Origin: DASWDH01 sp035318505
GTDB lineage: Bacteria > Myxococcota_A > Polyangia > Polyangiales > Polyangiaceae
Assembly: GCA_035318505.1 (NCBI GenBank)
Contig: DATHEQ010000134.1
Span: 3,679 to 67,678, forward strand
Direction of reading: 5' to 3'
DNA length: 64,000 bases
A model generated the notes under the pieces. The model was not told where the DNA came from. It saw nothing but the letters and a program-made list of their open reading frames with translations, and made no database searches. The position numbers and the translations under genes are program-made. This document shows positions 40,088 through 48,675 of the stretch, in pieces (positions within the stretch are counted from its first letter, which is position 1; every line of letters begins with the position of its first letter).

Positions 40088-43000
40088 TCAATGCAAGGCG
40101 CCGCCGGCCGGGACCGGCTCCGCCGAGGACGTCGCGGCGGGTACCGCTTCCCACGGTTCCGGGGGCGGTGGCGGAAGGTCCTCGGCGAGCGGGACAACGG
40201 CCAGGGCGTCGACGGAAAGGTTGGCTGTTCGCGTCACGGCCACGCAGAGCTCGCGAGCCTCGCGACGGAGATCGCCCGGCAAGGTGAAAAAGAGCTCGCG
40301 GGCCGACGCATCGGGAAACTCGAGAACGGTGCCCGAGTCCGCGCCGCCGGGCGTACACGGCGTGAAACGCAAGTGGCCCGCTTTCCCGTCCGTCGACGCC
40401 GCGCGCGCGAGCAGCCGGTACCTCGCCGCGCCTTCGCGGGTCGCCGTCGCTTCGCTCCGTGTGCTGGGAAGCCTGAACTTGAGGCGCAACGGTGTCTCCC
40501 CCGCCCCGCGCAGTCGCGATATCGCGTCATCCGTCGGCCCGATGAGTTCCAGCAAACCCGCGCGCCGGGCCATGTCGAGCCCGTCGGGTAGCGGGTCGGG
40601 CACGCCCAAAAAGCGCAACAAGGGCGCGGCGAGCTCGGATTTTGCGCCGAGCTTGACGAGTGCAGCTGCGAGCGCGGCGCGCGTGTCCTTGTTCCGCTCG
40701 GTCGCGAGCCGTTCCGCGAGAGGAGAGCGAGCGCCGGGCTGACCAATGGCAGCCAGTGTCTCTGCGACGTGCGGGCGCAGGCGCAAATCGGCGAGCGACG
40801 CGACCAGCGGCGACACCGCTTCTTTCGGCCGAATCTCGGCGAGCGCCGCCAGCACCTCGCGCGCCCGCGGGTAAGCGATGCGCTCGGCTTGCCACCACGC
40901 GACGAGCACCGGTCCGGCACGCGGATCGCCGTGCTCGCCGAGCGCGAGCGCGGCGGCGCGCTGCGCCTCGCGGTCGGTCCCGTTCAAAAGCTCGACCACG
41001 CTGTCCCTCGGCTCCCCCAGCCGAGCCAGCGCAAGTGCCGCCCAGCGGCGCACCGTAGGATCGTCGTCGCGCTCCAGCGCCAGGCGCAAAGGGCCGGCGC
41101 CTTCGCGGCGTTTGAGATCGAACAGCAGCTCGGCCGCCTTGCGACGGAAACGGACGTCGCTGTCGTCGAGCAGTTCGGCAATCTCGGCGGCCGCGTCACC
41201 GTCGCCGGCGAGCCCGCGCCGAATGGGCCCCGGCCACGGCCGATCACCGGCGCCGGTCGCACGGGTGGCCTCGTAGTGGCCGAGGTTCACTTCGATCCGG
41301 CGCAGATCGCTTTTCATGGCCTGAAAGCGCTCCGCATTGACCGTGGAGACGTCGCGCGCTTCCGCCGGATCGGTGCGAAGATCGTAAAGTGCGCATGCTC
41401 CCGCGCGACGCGCGCAGACGAGACGCCACATGCCGTCGGCGAGCAAAATGTGGTCGTCGGTTTCGGAGATGGCCGGGGGCGCGGCCCGCGTCTCCGGCTC
41501 GCCGCCAACTGAATGAGCCGCGCGCATCCAGCGCCCGAGGTCGTAACCCTGCACCCTGGGAGGGCGCGGGATGTCGAGCGCACCGAGGACCGTCGGCAAG
41601 ATGTCGATCGTCTGCACCGGCGCTTCGACACGTCGCCCCGCCGACACGCCGGCCCCCGCGATGATGAGGGGCACCCTCACCTGCTCTTCGTAGACCGTGG
41701 TGCCGTGGTAGCGGCCGCGGTGGTCGCCGAACTCCTCGCCGTGATCGGCGGTGAGAATAACGACCGTGTTCGGCCTTCGCGCGCGCACGGCCTGCACGAT
41801 CTTGCCAATACCGGCGTCGGCGAAGGCCACCTCGCCGTCGTAGCGATCGACGTCGCGATCGCCGAAAACGTGGGCCGGACGGGCCACATAAGGCTCATGA
41901 GGCTCGAAAAGGTGCACCCACAACAAGAGCCGCTGGTCGCCCGGTTGGCTGGCGACGTACGAGGTCACAGCGTCGGCGCGCTCGCCAGGGTCGGCGAATT
42001 CCACCCGCGCGTATTCGAAATCGAGCTTTTTATCCCGAAAGGCCGTGAAGAGATCTTCGTCGATGAAAAACACCGCCGGTGGATAGAAGGCAGCGGTCCG
42101 GTATCCATAAATGCGCGTGAGCCCCGCCAACGTGTCGGAATCGGCGCCGACGCCCTGAGCCAAGAGCGGGTGCATGTTCTTTCCCGTCATGAGGGACGCC
42201 ACCGAATAGGACGTGTGCGGCGTCGGGCAATAGGCGCGCAAAAAGAGGGTCCCGCTCTCGGCGAGCTTGTCGATCTCGGGGGTTGTCGGGCGCAGATACC
42301 CGTACGCACCGACGTGATCGGCGCGCAGTGCGTCCACCGTGATGAGCAAGATGTCCTGCGCACGCCAATCGACTTGTAGCCGCCCTTCGCTTGCCCGCTC
42401 TTGCGCCACCGTAGGCTCGAGGGGCGGAGGTGGGGCGATGCGCGCGCCGAGCTCGACTCCGAGCCCGAGCAGCGGAGCGTGGTCGAGGAAGATCATGCGC
42501 AGGTTGTCCGAGCGCGACAGCGCTCGCGCCCATCGCGGGGCCATGCCGATGGCGCCGAGCCACGCCACGACGATGAGTGCGGGAGCGAGCCAACCCCCAT
42601 CCGCCGGTGCGTGTTGCCGGCGAAGGCCATGGCCGATCACCGGCGCGGTCATCGCGGTCAGCGCCGTGAGACCGAGGTGAAAGGCGGGATAAAGCCGGGG
42701 CAGCACGGCATGGTTCATCGCGGTGCACACCAACGCGAGCGAAGCGGCCGCCAAAGCGCCGCGCCCGGGCGCACGCGAGACGGCGCGAGCGACCCAAGGT
42801 AATGCGCCGTAGGCCAGCGCAAAGCTGACCGCCGCGAGTGCGCCCACGAACGACGCGCGCAGAGGCCATGCCGCAAAATGCCGACCTTGGGTCACCCCCG
42901 CGCCCAAGGCGAGCCCCATCGCCGCGCCCAAAAGACCGAGGAGGATGCGCGCTAGCGCTCCGTTTTTGCGCGCGAGCGCGAGAAGAGCCAGGCCGGCGAA

Positions 43001-43216
43001 TGCTCCCGCGCTAGCGACGGGCCAAGCCAGCGGGACGACGGCGACCAGAGCATCGACGAATTCCCAGCTGCCGGCGAACTCCGAGCGGGCGACGATGGAA
43101 ACCACCGCCCACTCGCCGACGACCAGCGCGGCAGCGCCGAGCAGAGCGTCGAGCGTCGAAGCGAGCGCGAGGCGGCGCGGAAAAATCGCGCTCGCGCCTT
43201 CCTCAGCGATACTCAA
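40088..43216 (-). CDS. Membrane sulfatase-fold hydrolase with HEAT repeats
   Basis: A 1042-residue protein. Residues 1-270 hold about seven membrane segments. From about 285 a sulfatase/alkaline-phosphatase fold begins with ILLITVDALRADHVGAYGY (metal Asp), then YCPTPHTSYSVASLMTG (nucleophile region) and LTADHGEEFGDHRGRYHG (Asp-His ligands). The usual sulfatase C-x-P-S-R is not present; CPTPHTS suggests a Thr or Ser nucleophile as in phosphoethanolamine and LTA-type transferases. Residues about 690-860 are HEAT-like repeats (VRRWAALALARLGEP and similar). It is probably an envelope-modifying transferase or phosphodiesterase. The TTG start at 43216 overlaps the greA end by 14 bases. Confidence 0.75.
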   Translation of the reverse strand: MSIAEEGASAIFPRRLALASTLDALLGAAALVVGEWAVVSIVARSEFAGSWEFVDALVAVVPLAWPVASAGAFAGLALLALARKNGALARILLGLLGAAMGLALGAGVTQGRHFAAWPLRASFVGALAAVSFALAYGALPWVARAVSRAPGRGALAAASLALVCTAMNHAVLPRLYPAFHLGLTALTAMTAPVIGHGLRRQHAPADGGWLAPALIVVAWLGAIGMAPRWARALSRSDNLRMIFLDHAPLLGLGVELGARIAPPPPLEPTVAQERASEGRLQVDWRAQDILLITVDALRADHVGAYGYLRPTTPEIDKLAESGTLFLRAYCPTPHTSYSVASLMTGKNMHPLLAQGVGADSDTLAGLTRIYGYRTAAFYPPAVFFIDEDLFTAFRDKKLDFEYARVEFADPGERADAVTSYVASQPGDQRLLLWVHLFEPHEPYVARPAHVFGDRDVDRYDGEVAFADAGIGKIVQAVRARRPNTVVILTADHGEEFGDHRGRYHGTTVYEEQVRVPLIIAGAGVSAGRRVEAPVQTIDILPTVLGALDIPRPPRVQGYDLGRWMRAAHSVGGEPETRAAPPAISETDDHILLADGMWRLVCARRAGACALYDLRTDPAEARDVSTVNAERFQAMKSDLRRIEVNLGHYEATRATGAGDRPWPGPIRRGLAGDGDAAAEIAELLDDSDVRFRRKAAELLFDLKRREGAGPLRLALERDDDPTVRRWAALALARLGEPRDSVVELLNGTDREAQRAAALALGEHGDPRAGPVLVAWWQAERIAYPRAREVLAALAEIRPKEAVSPLVASLADLRLRPHVAETLAAIGQPGARSPLAERLATERNKDTRAALAAALVKLGAKSELAAPLLRFLGVPDPLPDGLDMARRAGLLELIGPTDDAISRLRGAGETPLRLKFRLPSTRSEATATREGAARYRLLARAASTDGKAGHLRFTPCTPGGADSGTVLEFPDASARELFFTLPGDLRREARELCVAVTRTANLSVDALAVVPLAEDLPPPPPEPWEAVPAATSSAEPVPAGGALH

Positions 43217-43679
43217 CCTCGAGGATCTCGTAGTGCCGTTCGCCCGCCGGCATGCGGACCTTCACGTCGTCGCCCACTTCCCTTCCGATGAGCGAACGCG
43301 CCAGCGGCGAAGTGATGGAGATCGAGCCCACGTTGAGATCGGCCTCGTCGGCTCCGACGAGACGATAGACGCTCTCTTCCTCGGTCTCGACATTGGATAG
43401 TTTGACGGTGGCTCCGAACGCAACCTTGCTGCCCGAAAGCTTCGTCGGGTCGATGATCTCGGCGCGAGACAGCTTGTCTTCGAGATCTTTGATGCGCGCT
43501 TCGATCCACCCTTGGCGGTCCTTTGCGGCGTGGTACTCGGCGTTCTCGCTGAGATCGCCGTGATCGCGCGCCACCCCGATCTCGCGGCTGATCTTGTGCC
43601 GCTCGACCTCTTTGAGGTGCCGGAGTTCCTCTTTGAGGCGGGCGTTTCCCTCGGGCGTCATCGGGATTTGGCCATCCAT
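43203..43679 (-). CDS. greA: Transcript cleavage factor GreA
   Basis: Rescues backtracked RNA polymerase by stimulating transcript cleavage. The 158-residue protein has the N-terminal coiled coil opening MTPEGNARLKEELRHLK, the tip acidic pair in HGDLSENAEYHAAKDRQG, and the C-terminal FKBP-like domain with SPLARSLIGREVGD. All are the standard GreA hallmarks and the length is typical. It is followed by the sulfatase-fold gene, whose start overlaps its last codons, and diverges from bamD. Confidence 0.97.
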   Translation of the reverse strand: MDGQIPMTPEGNARLKEELRHLKEVERHKISREIGVARDHGDLSENAEYHAAKDRQGWIEARIKDLEDKLSRAEIIDPTKLSGSKVAFGATVKLSNVETEEESVYRLVGADEADLNVGSISITSPLARSLIGREVGDDVKVRMPAGERHYEILEVEYR

Positions 43680-43817
43680 GTCCCCGGTTCTACCGCATGT
43701 CCCTTGCCTTAGGCCAGCACGCGACGCACTATCGGCGCTCCCCGTTTGCGCTCCGAGGCCGAACGGGCTAGCTCATCGACCATCGTGCACAAATTAGCGT
43801 CCGGCATCGCACTATCG

Positions 43818-44618
43818 ATGCGCATCATCCTAGCCGCACTCCCGTCCGTCGTGGCGGTCGGCGCGTTAGCTGCATGCGGCGGCAGTGCGGCCGATAGTCG
43901 CGGCGCCCTGAATTATTCCGAAGATGCCAAACGCGCCTACGACAAAGCCCAGGCCGCGTTCGACGAGCACGACTGGGAAAAGGCGCGTGCCCTGTTCAAG
44001 GACATCAAGAAAAAATATAGCTATAGCCGCTACGCGCGCCTCGCCGAGCTTCGCCTCGCCGATACCGATGTCGGGTCGGAAAAACTCGCCGAGGCCATTC
44101 AGGGATACCGCAGCTTCGTCCACGATCATCGGACCGATCCCGAAGTCCCTTACGCGCGTTTTCGCATTTGCAAGTCGCTATTCGACCAGATAAGCGACGG
44201 TGGTTTCCTTTTGCCGCCGCTCGAAGAACGCGATCAAGCGACGAGCGCGGAGTCTTACCGAGAGCTTTCGAGCCTCGTCAAAGACTACCCGAGCGGGCCG
44301 TACACGGCGCAGAGCCGGTACATGCTGAGCGTCGTTACCGGGCGTCTCGTGCGACACGAGCTCTACGTCGCACAGTACTATTTGAAGCGCGACGAGTTCG
44401 ATGCGGCGGTGTCGCGTACGCAGCACGTGCTTCGCACGTACAACGGCTCCGGCCTCGAACCCGAGGCCCTCGTCCTGCTCGGCGAGACGTACCTCAAGAT
44501 GCACAAGGTCAATGAAGCGCGCGCCGTGTTCAAGGACATGCTCGCCAAGTATCCAGCCGCGCCATTTTCCGCCGCCGCCAAGAATTTCCTGCTGGAGATG
44601 AATAGCCAAGGAAAGTAG
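43818..44618 (+). CDS. bamD: Outer-membrane assembly lipoprotein BamD-like
   Basis: A 266-residue lipoprotein (signal MRIILAALPSVVAVGALAAC) with TPR-type helices throughout: AYDKAQAAFDEHDWEKARALFKDIKKKY, YARFRICKSLFDQI, FVHDHRTDPEVPYARF, LVRHELYVAQYYLKRDEFDAA and EALVLLGETYLKM. These are the BamD/YfiO pattern, including the central LVRHELYVAxYYLKR segment. BamD is the essential lipoprotein of the BAM complex for barrel insertion. The ATG at 43818 gives a proper signal; upstream codons are open but unlikely. The next gene starts 20 bases later. Confidence 0.88.
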   Translation: MRIILAALPSVVAVGALAACGGSAADSRGALNYSEDAKRAYDKAQAAFDEHDWEKARALFKDIKKKYSYSRYARLAELRLADTDVGSEKLAEAIQGYRSFVHDHRTDPEVPYARFRICKSLFDQISDGGFLLPPLEERDQATSAESYRELSSLVKDYPSGPYTAQSRYMLSVVTGRLVRHELYVAQYYLKRDEFDAAVSRTQHVLRTYNGSGLEPEALVLLGETYLKMHKVNEARAVFKDMLAKYPAAPFSAAAKNFLLEMNSQGK

Positions 44619-44638
44619 CCTGAGCTACGAGGTCCTCC

Positions 44639-46117
44639 TTGGAAAATACGCCGAGCGCGGTCAACGACGCCATCCCGACCCCGCCACGGGTGTTGGTCAT
44701 CGATGATGAAAAGAACATCCGGCGCACGCTCGATCTGGTTCTGCGCGGCGAGGGGTACGAGGTCGTCGAAGCACAGAGCGCCGAGGAAGCGCTGCAAATC
44801 CTCGCCAACCCGCACGCCCCCGTCGATCTCGCCATCCTCGACGTAAAGCTGCCGGGCATCTCCGGGCTCGAGGCGCTGGAACGGCTCCGCAAGGACGAAG
44901 CGACGCGTGAAGTGCCCGTCATCGTCATCAGCGGGCACGCCACGGTCCACGACGCGGTGGCCGCCATCAAGCTCGGCGCGGCCGATTTCTTCGAGAAGCC
45001 TCTCAGCCGCGAACGCGTCGTCGTCAGCGTCAAGAATGTCATCCGCACCGCCAAGCTCTCGGTGGCGATGGCGGGACTGCGCGAGGAACTCGAAGCCCGC
45101 TACCAGATGATCGGGCAGAGTGCGCCCATGCAGCGGCTGTTCAAAGACATCGACAAGGTCGCTCCCACCAAGGCCAGCGTCCTCATCACCGGCCAGAGCG
45201 GCACCGGCAAAGAGCTCATCAGCCGCGCCATCCATCGGCTCTCGCCGCGCAAGGACGCCCCCTTCATCAAGGTCAACTGCGCCGCCATTCCCCGCGAGCT
45301 CATCGAGAGCGAGCTCTTCGGACACGAACGCGGCTCGTTCACCGGCGCGGCGGCACGCAAGCGCGGCTTCTTCGAGCAGGCCCACAGCGGGACGCTCTTT
45401 CTCGACGAGATTGGCGATATGGACGTCTCTGCGCAGGCCAAGGTGCTGCGGGCCTTGCAGTCCGGCGAAGTGTGCCGCGTCGGGAGCGAGCACGTCATCC
45501 ACGTCGACGTTCGCGTGATGGCCGCCACCAACAAGGACCTCGAGCGCGAGGTCAGCACCGGGCGCTTCCGCGAGGATCTGTTTTTTCGTTTGAATGTGTT
45601 TCCCATTCGCAGCCCTGCGCTGCGCGAACGCACCGAGGACATTCGTCCTCTCGCCGACGCCTTCGTGGCGTCGTTCTGCAACGAGAACGGCCTCCGTCGC
45701 AAGCCAATCGACTCGACCGTCTACAAGGCCCTCGAAGCACGCACCTGGCCGGGCAACGTGCGCGAGCTGAAGAACGTCGTCGAGCGCGCCGCCATTCTTT
45801 CGAGCGAAGTGATCACGATCGCCGATTTGCCCGAAGATCCGCACGCCAACCCATTCGAGGACGAGCCGGCCGGACAGGAAGGCGCCGACGCGACACACGA
45901 CGAGGGTGATCGCGGCGCGGAGGTGCTCTCCCCCCTCCCCGGCGGCGAACGTCTCACCCTGCGCGAGTATCGCGAGCAATCCGAGCGGCGCTACATCGTG
46001 GATACGCTGCGCAGCCTAGAGTGGAACATCTCGCGCACGGCGGTCGTGCTCGGCGTCGAGCGAACCAACTTACACAAAAAGATTCGCGCCTACGGCATCA
46101 AGCGCGGCGAGACGTAG
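44639..46117 (+). CDS. Sigma-54-dependent response regulator (NtrC family)
   Basis: A 492-residue activator: receiver with Asp68 in AILDVKLPG, AAA+ domain with Walker A GQSGTGKE (185-192), Walker B GTLFLDEIGD, and a C-terminal helix-turn-helix in NISRTAVVLGVERTNLHKKIRAYGI. The loop that contacts sigma-54 reads GSFTGA (232-237) instead of the common GAFTGA. Such S variants exist in working activators, so it may still be functional. TTG at 44639 is the start. The gene directly follows bamD, which suggests a link to envelope stress, but no cognate kinase is adjacent. Its end overlaps dut by 20 bases. Confidence 0.92.
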   Translation: MENTPSAVNDAIPTPPRVLVIDDEKNIRRTLDLVLRGEGYEVVEAQSAEEALQILANPHAPVDLAILDVKLPGISGLEALERLRKDEATREVPVIVISGHATVHDAVAAIKLGAADFFEKPLSRERVVVSVKNVIRTAKLSVAMAGLREELEARYQMIGQSAPMQRLFKDIDKVAPTKASVLITGQSGTGKELISRAIHRLSPRKDAPFIKVNCAAIPRELIESELFGHERGSFTGAAARKRGFFEQAHSGTLFLDEIGDMDVSAQAKVLRALQSGEVCRVGSEHVIHVDVRVMAATNKDLEREVSTGRFREDLFFRLNVFPIRSPALRERTEDIRPLADAFVASFCNENGLRRKPIDSTVYKALEARTWPGNVRELKNVVERAAILSSEVITIADLPEDPHANPFEDEPAGQEGADATHDEGDRGAEVLSPLPGGERLTLREYREQSERRYIVDTLRSLEWNISRTAVVLGVERTNLHKKIRAYGIKRGET

Positions 46118-46577
46118 GCGCACCCTCGCCCGTCGATCCATACCCACCTGCGCCGCGTTCGGTGGGGTCGAGCGAAGCAGCGATGCGGAGCGTCGCCTTG
46201 GCCACCGGCGCAACGACGAGCTGAGCGATGCGATCACCGGCGCGGACAGTGAATGGATCTCGGCCCAGGTTGACGAGCACGACTTTGACCTCGCCGCGGT
46301 AGTCAGCGTCGATTGTCCCTGGGGTATTGAGCACGGTCACCCCGTGTCGCAGCGCCAGGCCGGATCGCGGGCGCACCTGACCCTCGAAACCGGGTGGGAT
46401 GGCGAACGCCCAGCCGGTGGCGACCAGCGCGCGGTGTCCCGGTTGAATGACGACGTCCTCGGCGACGTCGGCGGGTAGGTCCATCCCGGCTGCTTCCAGC
46501 GATTGGTAGACTGGCGCCGACATTTGATGCGTCCCCACGCGCATGGCCAGAACTTCGACGTGCATACGGTCCGTCAT
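46098..46577 (-). CDS. dut: dUTP diphosphatase (dUTPase)
   Basis: Hydrolyses dUTP to dUMP, keeping uracil out of DNA and feeding thymidylate synthesis. From the ATG at 46577 the protein has 159 residues with all trimeric dUTPase motifs: AAGMDLPA (I), RPRSGLA (II), NTPGTIDADYRGEV (III, residues 84-97), RIAQLVV (IV) and ERGAGGYGSTG (V, the P-loop-like Gly-rich tail). Met5 at 46565 is an alternative start. Its 3' end overlaps the convergent activator gene by 20 bases. Confidence 0.95.
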   Translation of the reverse strand: MTDRMHVEVLAMRVGTHQMSAPVYQSLEAAGMDLPADVAEDVVIQPGHRALVATGWAFAIPPGFEGQVRPRSGLALRHGVTVLNTPGTIDADYRGEVKVVLVNLGRDPFTVRAGDRIAQLVVAPVAKATLRIAASLDPTERGAGGYGSTGEGAPTSRRA

Positions 46578-46671
46578 GACCGAGCTCGATAGCAGAGATC
46601 GGCGGCGGGTTGCAGACCCTTGCCTTGCGCGGCGTGGGGTGCGAGCGCGTGGAGCAGCCGAGACTAGGGGA

Positions 46672-47613
46672 TTAGGCGCTTCGCTCGATGCCGCCCGGTT
46701 CTCCGGCGTGCCGCGCCTTTTCGACAGCGGCGCGCGCAGCGGCAATCAGCAGATCGGGGTCGGTCTGTCGCGGATCGACGATGGCCGCTCCCCAGCGAAT
46801 GCAGATCGTGAAATCGACCGAGATGCCGGCGTCGGAGTGACCATTGCTTCCCGCCTGGGCCGCGATGGCGGCGAGCGACGGAAGATCGTTCTCGGGTAGA
46901 AGCACGACGATCTCGTCGACGTCCCCCCGCACGAGTCCGTCTTGGATCGTGTCGGAGAGCTCCATCACGGCGCCGCCGAGCAGCGCATCGGTCGACGACC
47001 GTCCGATGGAGGCGCTCAGTTTGCCTTCGTCTTCCAAACAGAGGACCGCGCAGACCACCAGCCGCTCGTCGCGCAGGCATGCGTCGATCTCGCGCTGGAG
47101 CCGCGCGCGCAGCGCCGACGGCGAGGGCAGCGACGACAAGGCGTCGGCGCGCTTGCGCCGCAGCCGGATGTGCGGCGCGGTCGGCGGCTCTCCTTCACGA
47201 CTCGTCACCCGCAGGGCCGCGCGCATGCGCTGCGAGAGCTCGAAGATGCGAAACGGTTTGGCGATGAACGCCGCGGCGCCGAGCTCGGTGGCGCGATCGC
47301 GCACGGCATCTTCGGTGCTGGCCGAGACGATCATGACGGGCACGCCGGCGGTGCGAGGGTCTCCCTTCAGCGCGCGGCACACGTCGAGCCCGCCCATTCC
47401 GGGCATCGTGACGTCGAGAAGGAGCAGGTCGAAATTGCCCGTTTGCGCGAGGGAAAGCGCGCCATCGCCCGTATGGACGCCCTCCACCTCGAATCCTTCC
47501 GAACGACACACCTCCTCGATGAGCTCCCGGTTGACGGGATCATCATCCGCCACCAGCACACGCGCCGGACGGCCGAGTCGTACGAAATCGGAATCGAGTC
47601 GCCGCTCCATCAT
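46672..47613 (-). CDS. Response regulator with a degenerate GGDEF domain
   Basis: A 313-residue protein. The receiver (about 18-135) has Asp67 in LLLLDVTMPGMGG and the acidic triad in VADDDPVN. The C-terminal half follows GGDEF topology, but the signature strand reads RGDVDEIVVLLPE (229-241) where an active cyclase has GGDEFxxLLP; the two Gly and the metal-binding pair are lost. It is therefore unlikely to make c-di-GMP and may bind nucleotide or a partner. The two ATGs at 47613 and 47610 are adjacent; either may start. It is followed by dut 94 bases later on the same strand. Confidence 0.8.
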   Translation of the reverse strand: MMERRLDSDFVRLGRPARVLVADDDPVNRELIEEVCRSEGFEVEGVHTGDGALSLAQTGNFDLLLLDVTMPGMGGLDVCRALKGDPRTAGVPVMIVSASTEDAVRDRATELGAAAFIAKPFRIFELSQRMRAALRVTSREGEPPTAPHIRLRRKRADALSSLPSPSALRARLQREIDACLRDERLVVCAVLCLEDEGKLSASIGRSSTDALLGGAVMELSDTIQDGLVRGDVDEIVVLLPENDLPSLAAIAAQAGSNGHSDAGISVDFTICIRWGAAIVDPRQTDPDLLIAAARAAVEKARHAGEPGGIERSA

Positions 47614-47679
47614 GAACCGGCTGCGGCATGCCACGCGCGGGCTGCCTCGCGGTTGGACTTTGGGCGGATGGCCCGGTCC

Positions 47680-48627
47680 TTACGGTTCGAGGTTATCGGC
47701 CTCGACCTCTTTTGACAAACGTCGGCTACCTACATGGTCGCTACCGAGCGGCGATGCGCGCGTGCCGCGCACGATTTCGTCGTCGTCGGGTGCCGAGACG
47801 TTGGGATCTGGAGCCGCCGGAAGGAGTGGCAACGTGCGCTCGCTTCCCGACCGCATGCGGACGCGCACGATGCCCGCCGGAGCGCGCGGCGAGCGAAGAA
47901 TCGCAAACTCGACGCACTTTCGCCCCTGATCGGGCGGGCATCCGATGCGAACGTGGAAATGATCGTCGTGCGCTGCTTGGGAGGGCTGCATCATCACGTC
48001 GGCGGCGCGCTGTCGCAGCTCGCTCGGAACGCCGCGCAGCTCGGCATAACGCAAGAGCCTGGCGCGGATATGGCGTGCCACGAAGATATGCGACACGCGC
48101 GCTTCGCGATCGTCGACGAGCGCTTCGACGAGCGCCCAGTTGCGAGCATCGTCGAAGACGGCGCCCGCAAGATCGGTCGCCTCTCCGCGCGGCGAGAACG
48201 TGACGAACCGCGCCGGCAAGAGAGGCTTATCGGCTGGATTGCGCAGGTAAAAGCCGAGGTCGGCATCGCGTCCGCTCTCGTGAGAGTGGTGGCGTTCGAG
48301 CTCCCCCCCTTCGCGGCGCGACATGTCGCCGACGCTGAGAACCGCGTCGGGAAAGCGCCGCGCTACGCGCCGCGCAGCGCGCTCGATCAGCCCGACGAGC
48401 GACGGCAGACCGTAGCGGGCGGTCGACTCGGCGTAACGGGGCACGACGCGGAGGTACGGCGCGGTGCCGAGACGCTTGCCGCCGTCGAGCCGCCCCTGAT
48501 TGGGCGAGCCGATGGAAAACGAGGCGGAAGCCGTTGCTTTCGCGGGACGGGGGTACGGCGCCGTGGCCCCGCACAAAGTGGCCCACCCGACCAAGCTACC
48601 GAACACGGCCATTGATACGAAGCGCAC
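47680..48627 (-). CDS. mepA: Penicillin-insensitive murein endopeptidase (MepA-like)
   Basis: A 315-residue secreted protein: signal peptide MAVFGSLVGWATLCGATA, then the M74 LAS-type metallopeptidase. Metal and catalytic residues are visible in HHSHESGRDADLGFYLR (His and Asp ligands) and in QAAHDDHFHVRIGCP (His-x-His). MepA cleaves D-Ala-mDAP cross-links of peptidoglycan in the periplasm. The tail is longer and more polar than in E. coli. GTG at 48627 or the ATG at 48612 (MAVFG) can start it. Confidence 0.88.
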   Translation of the reverse strand: MRFVSMAVFGSLVGWATLCGATAPYPRPAKATASASFSIGSPNQGRLDGGKRLGTAPYLRVVPRYAESTARYGLPSLVGLIERAARRVARRFPDAVLSVGDMSRREGGELERHHSHESGRDADLGFYLRNPADKPLLPARFVTFSPRGEATDLAGAVFDDARNWALVEALVDDREARVSHIFVARHIRARLLRYAELRGVPSELRQRAADVMMQPSQAAHDDHFHVRIGCPPDQGRKCVEFAILRSPRAPAGIVRVRMRSGSERTLPLLPAAPDPNVSAPDDDEIVRGTRASPLGSDHVGSRRLSKEVEADNLEP

Positions 48628-48675
48628 GAACTCGCTTTTAACGAATGCCGGCAGAAAAGGGCAAAACTTCGGCGT

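Noticed and set aside
42030..42869. 279-codon minus-strand frame inside the sulfatase-fold gene
   Set aside because: Different frame on the same strand as the real gene, Arg/Ala-rich, no domain.
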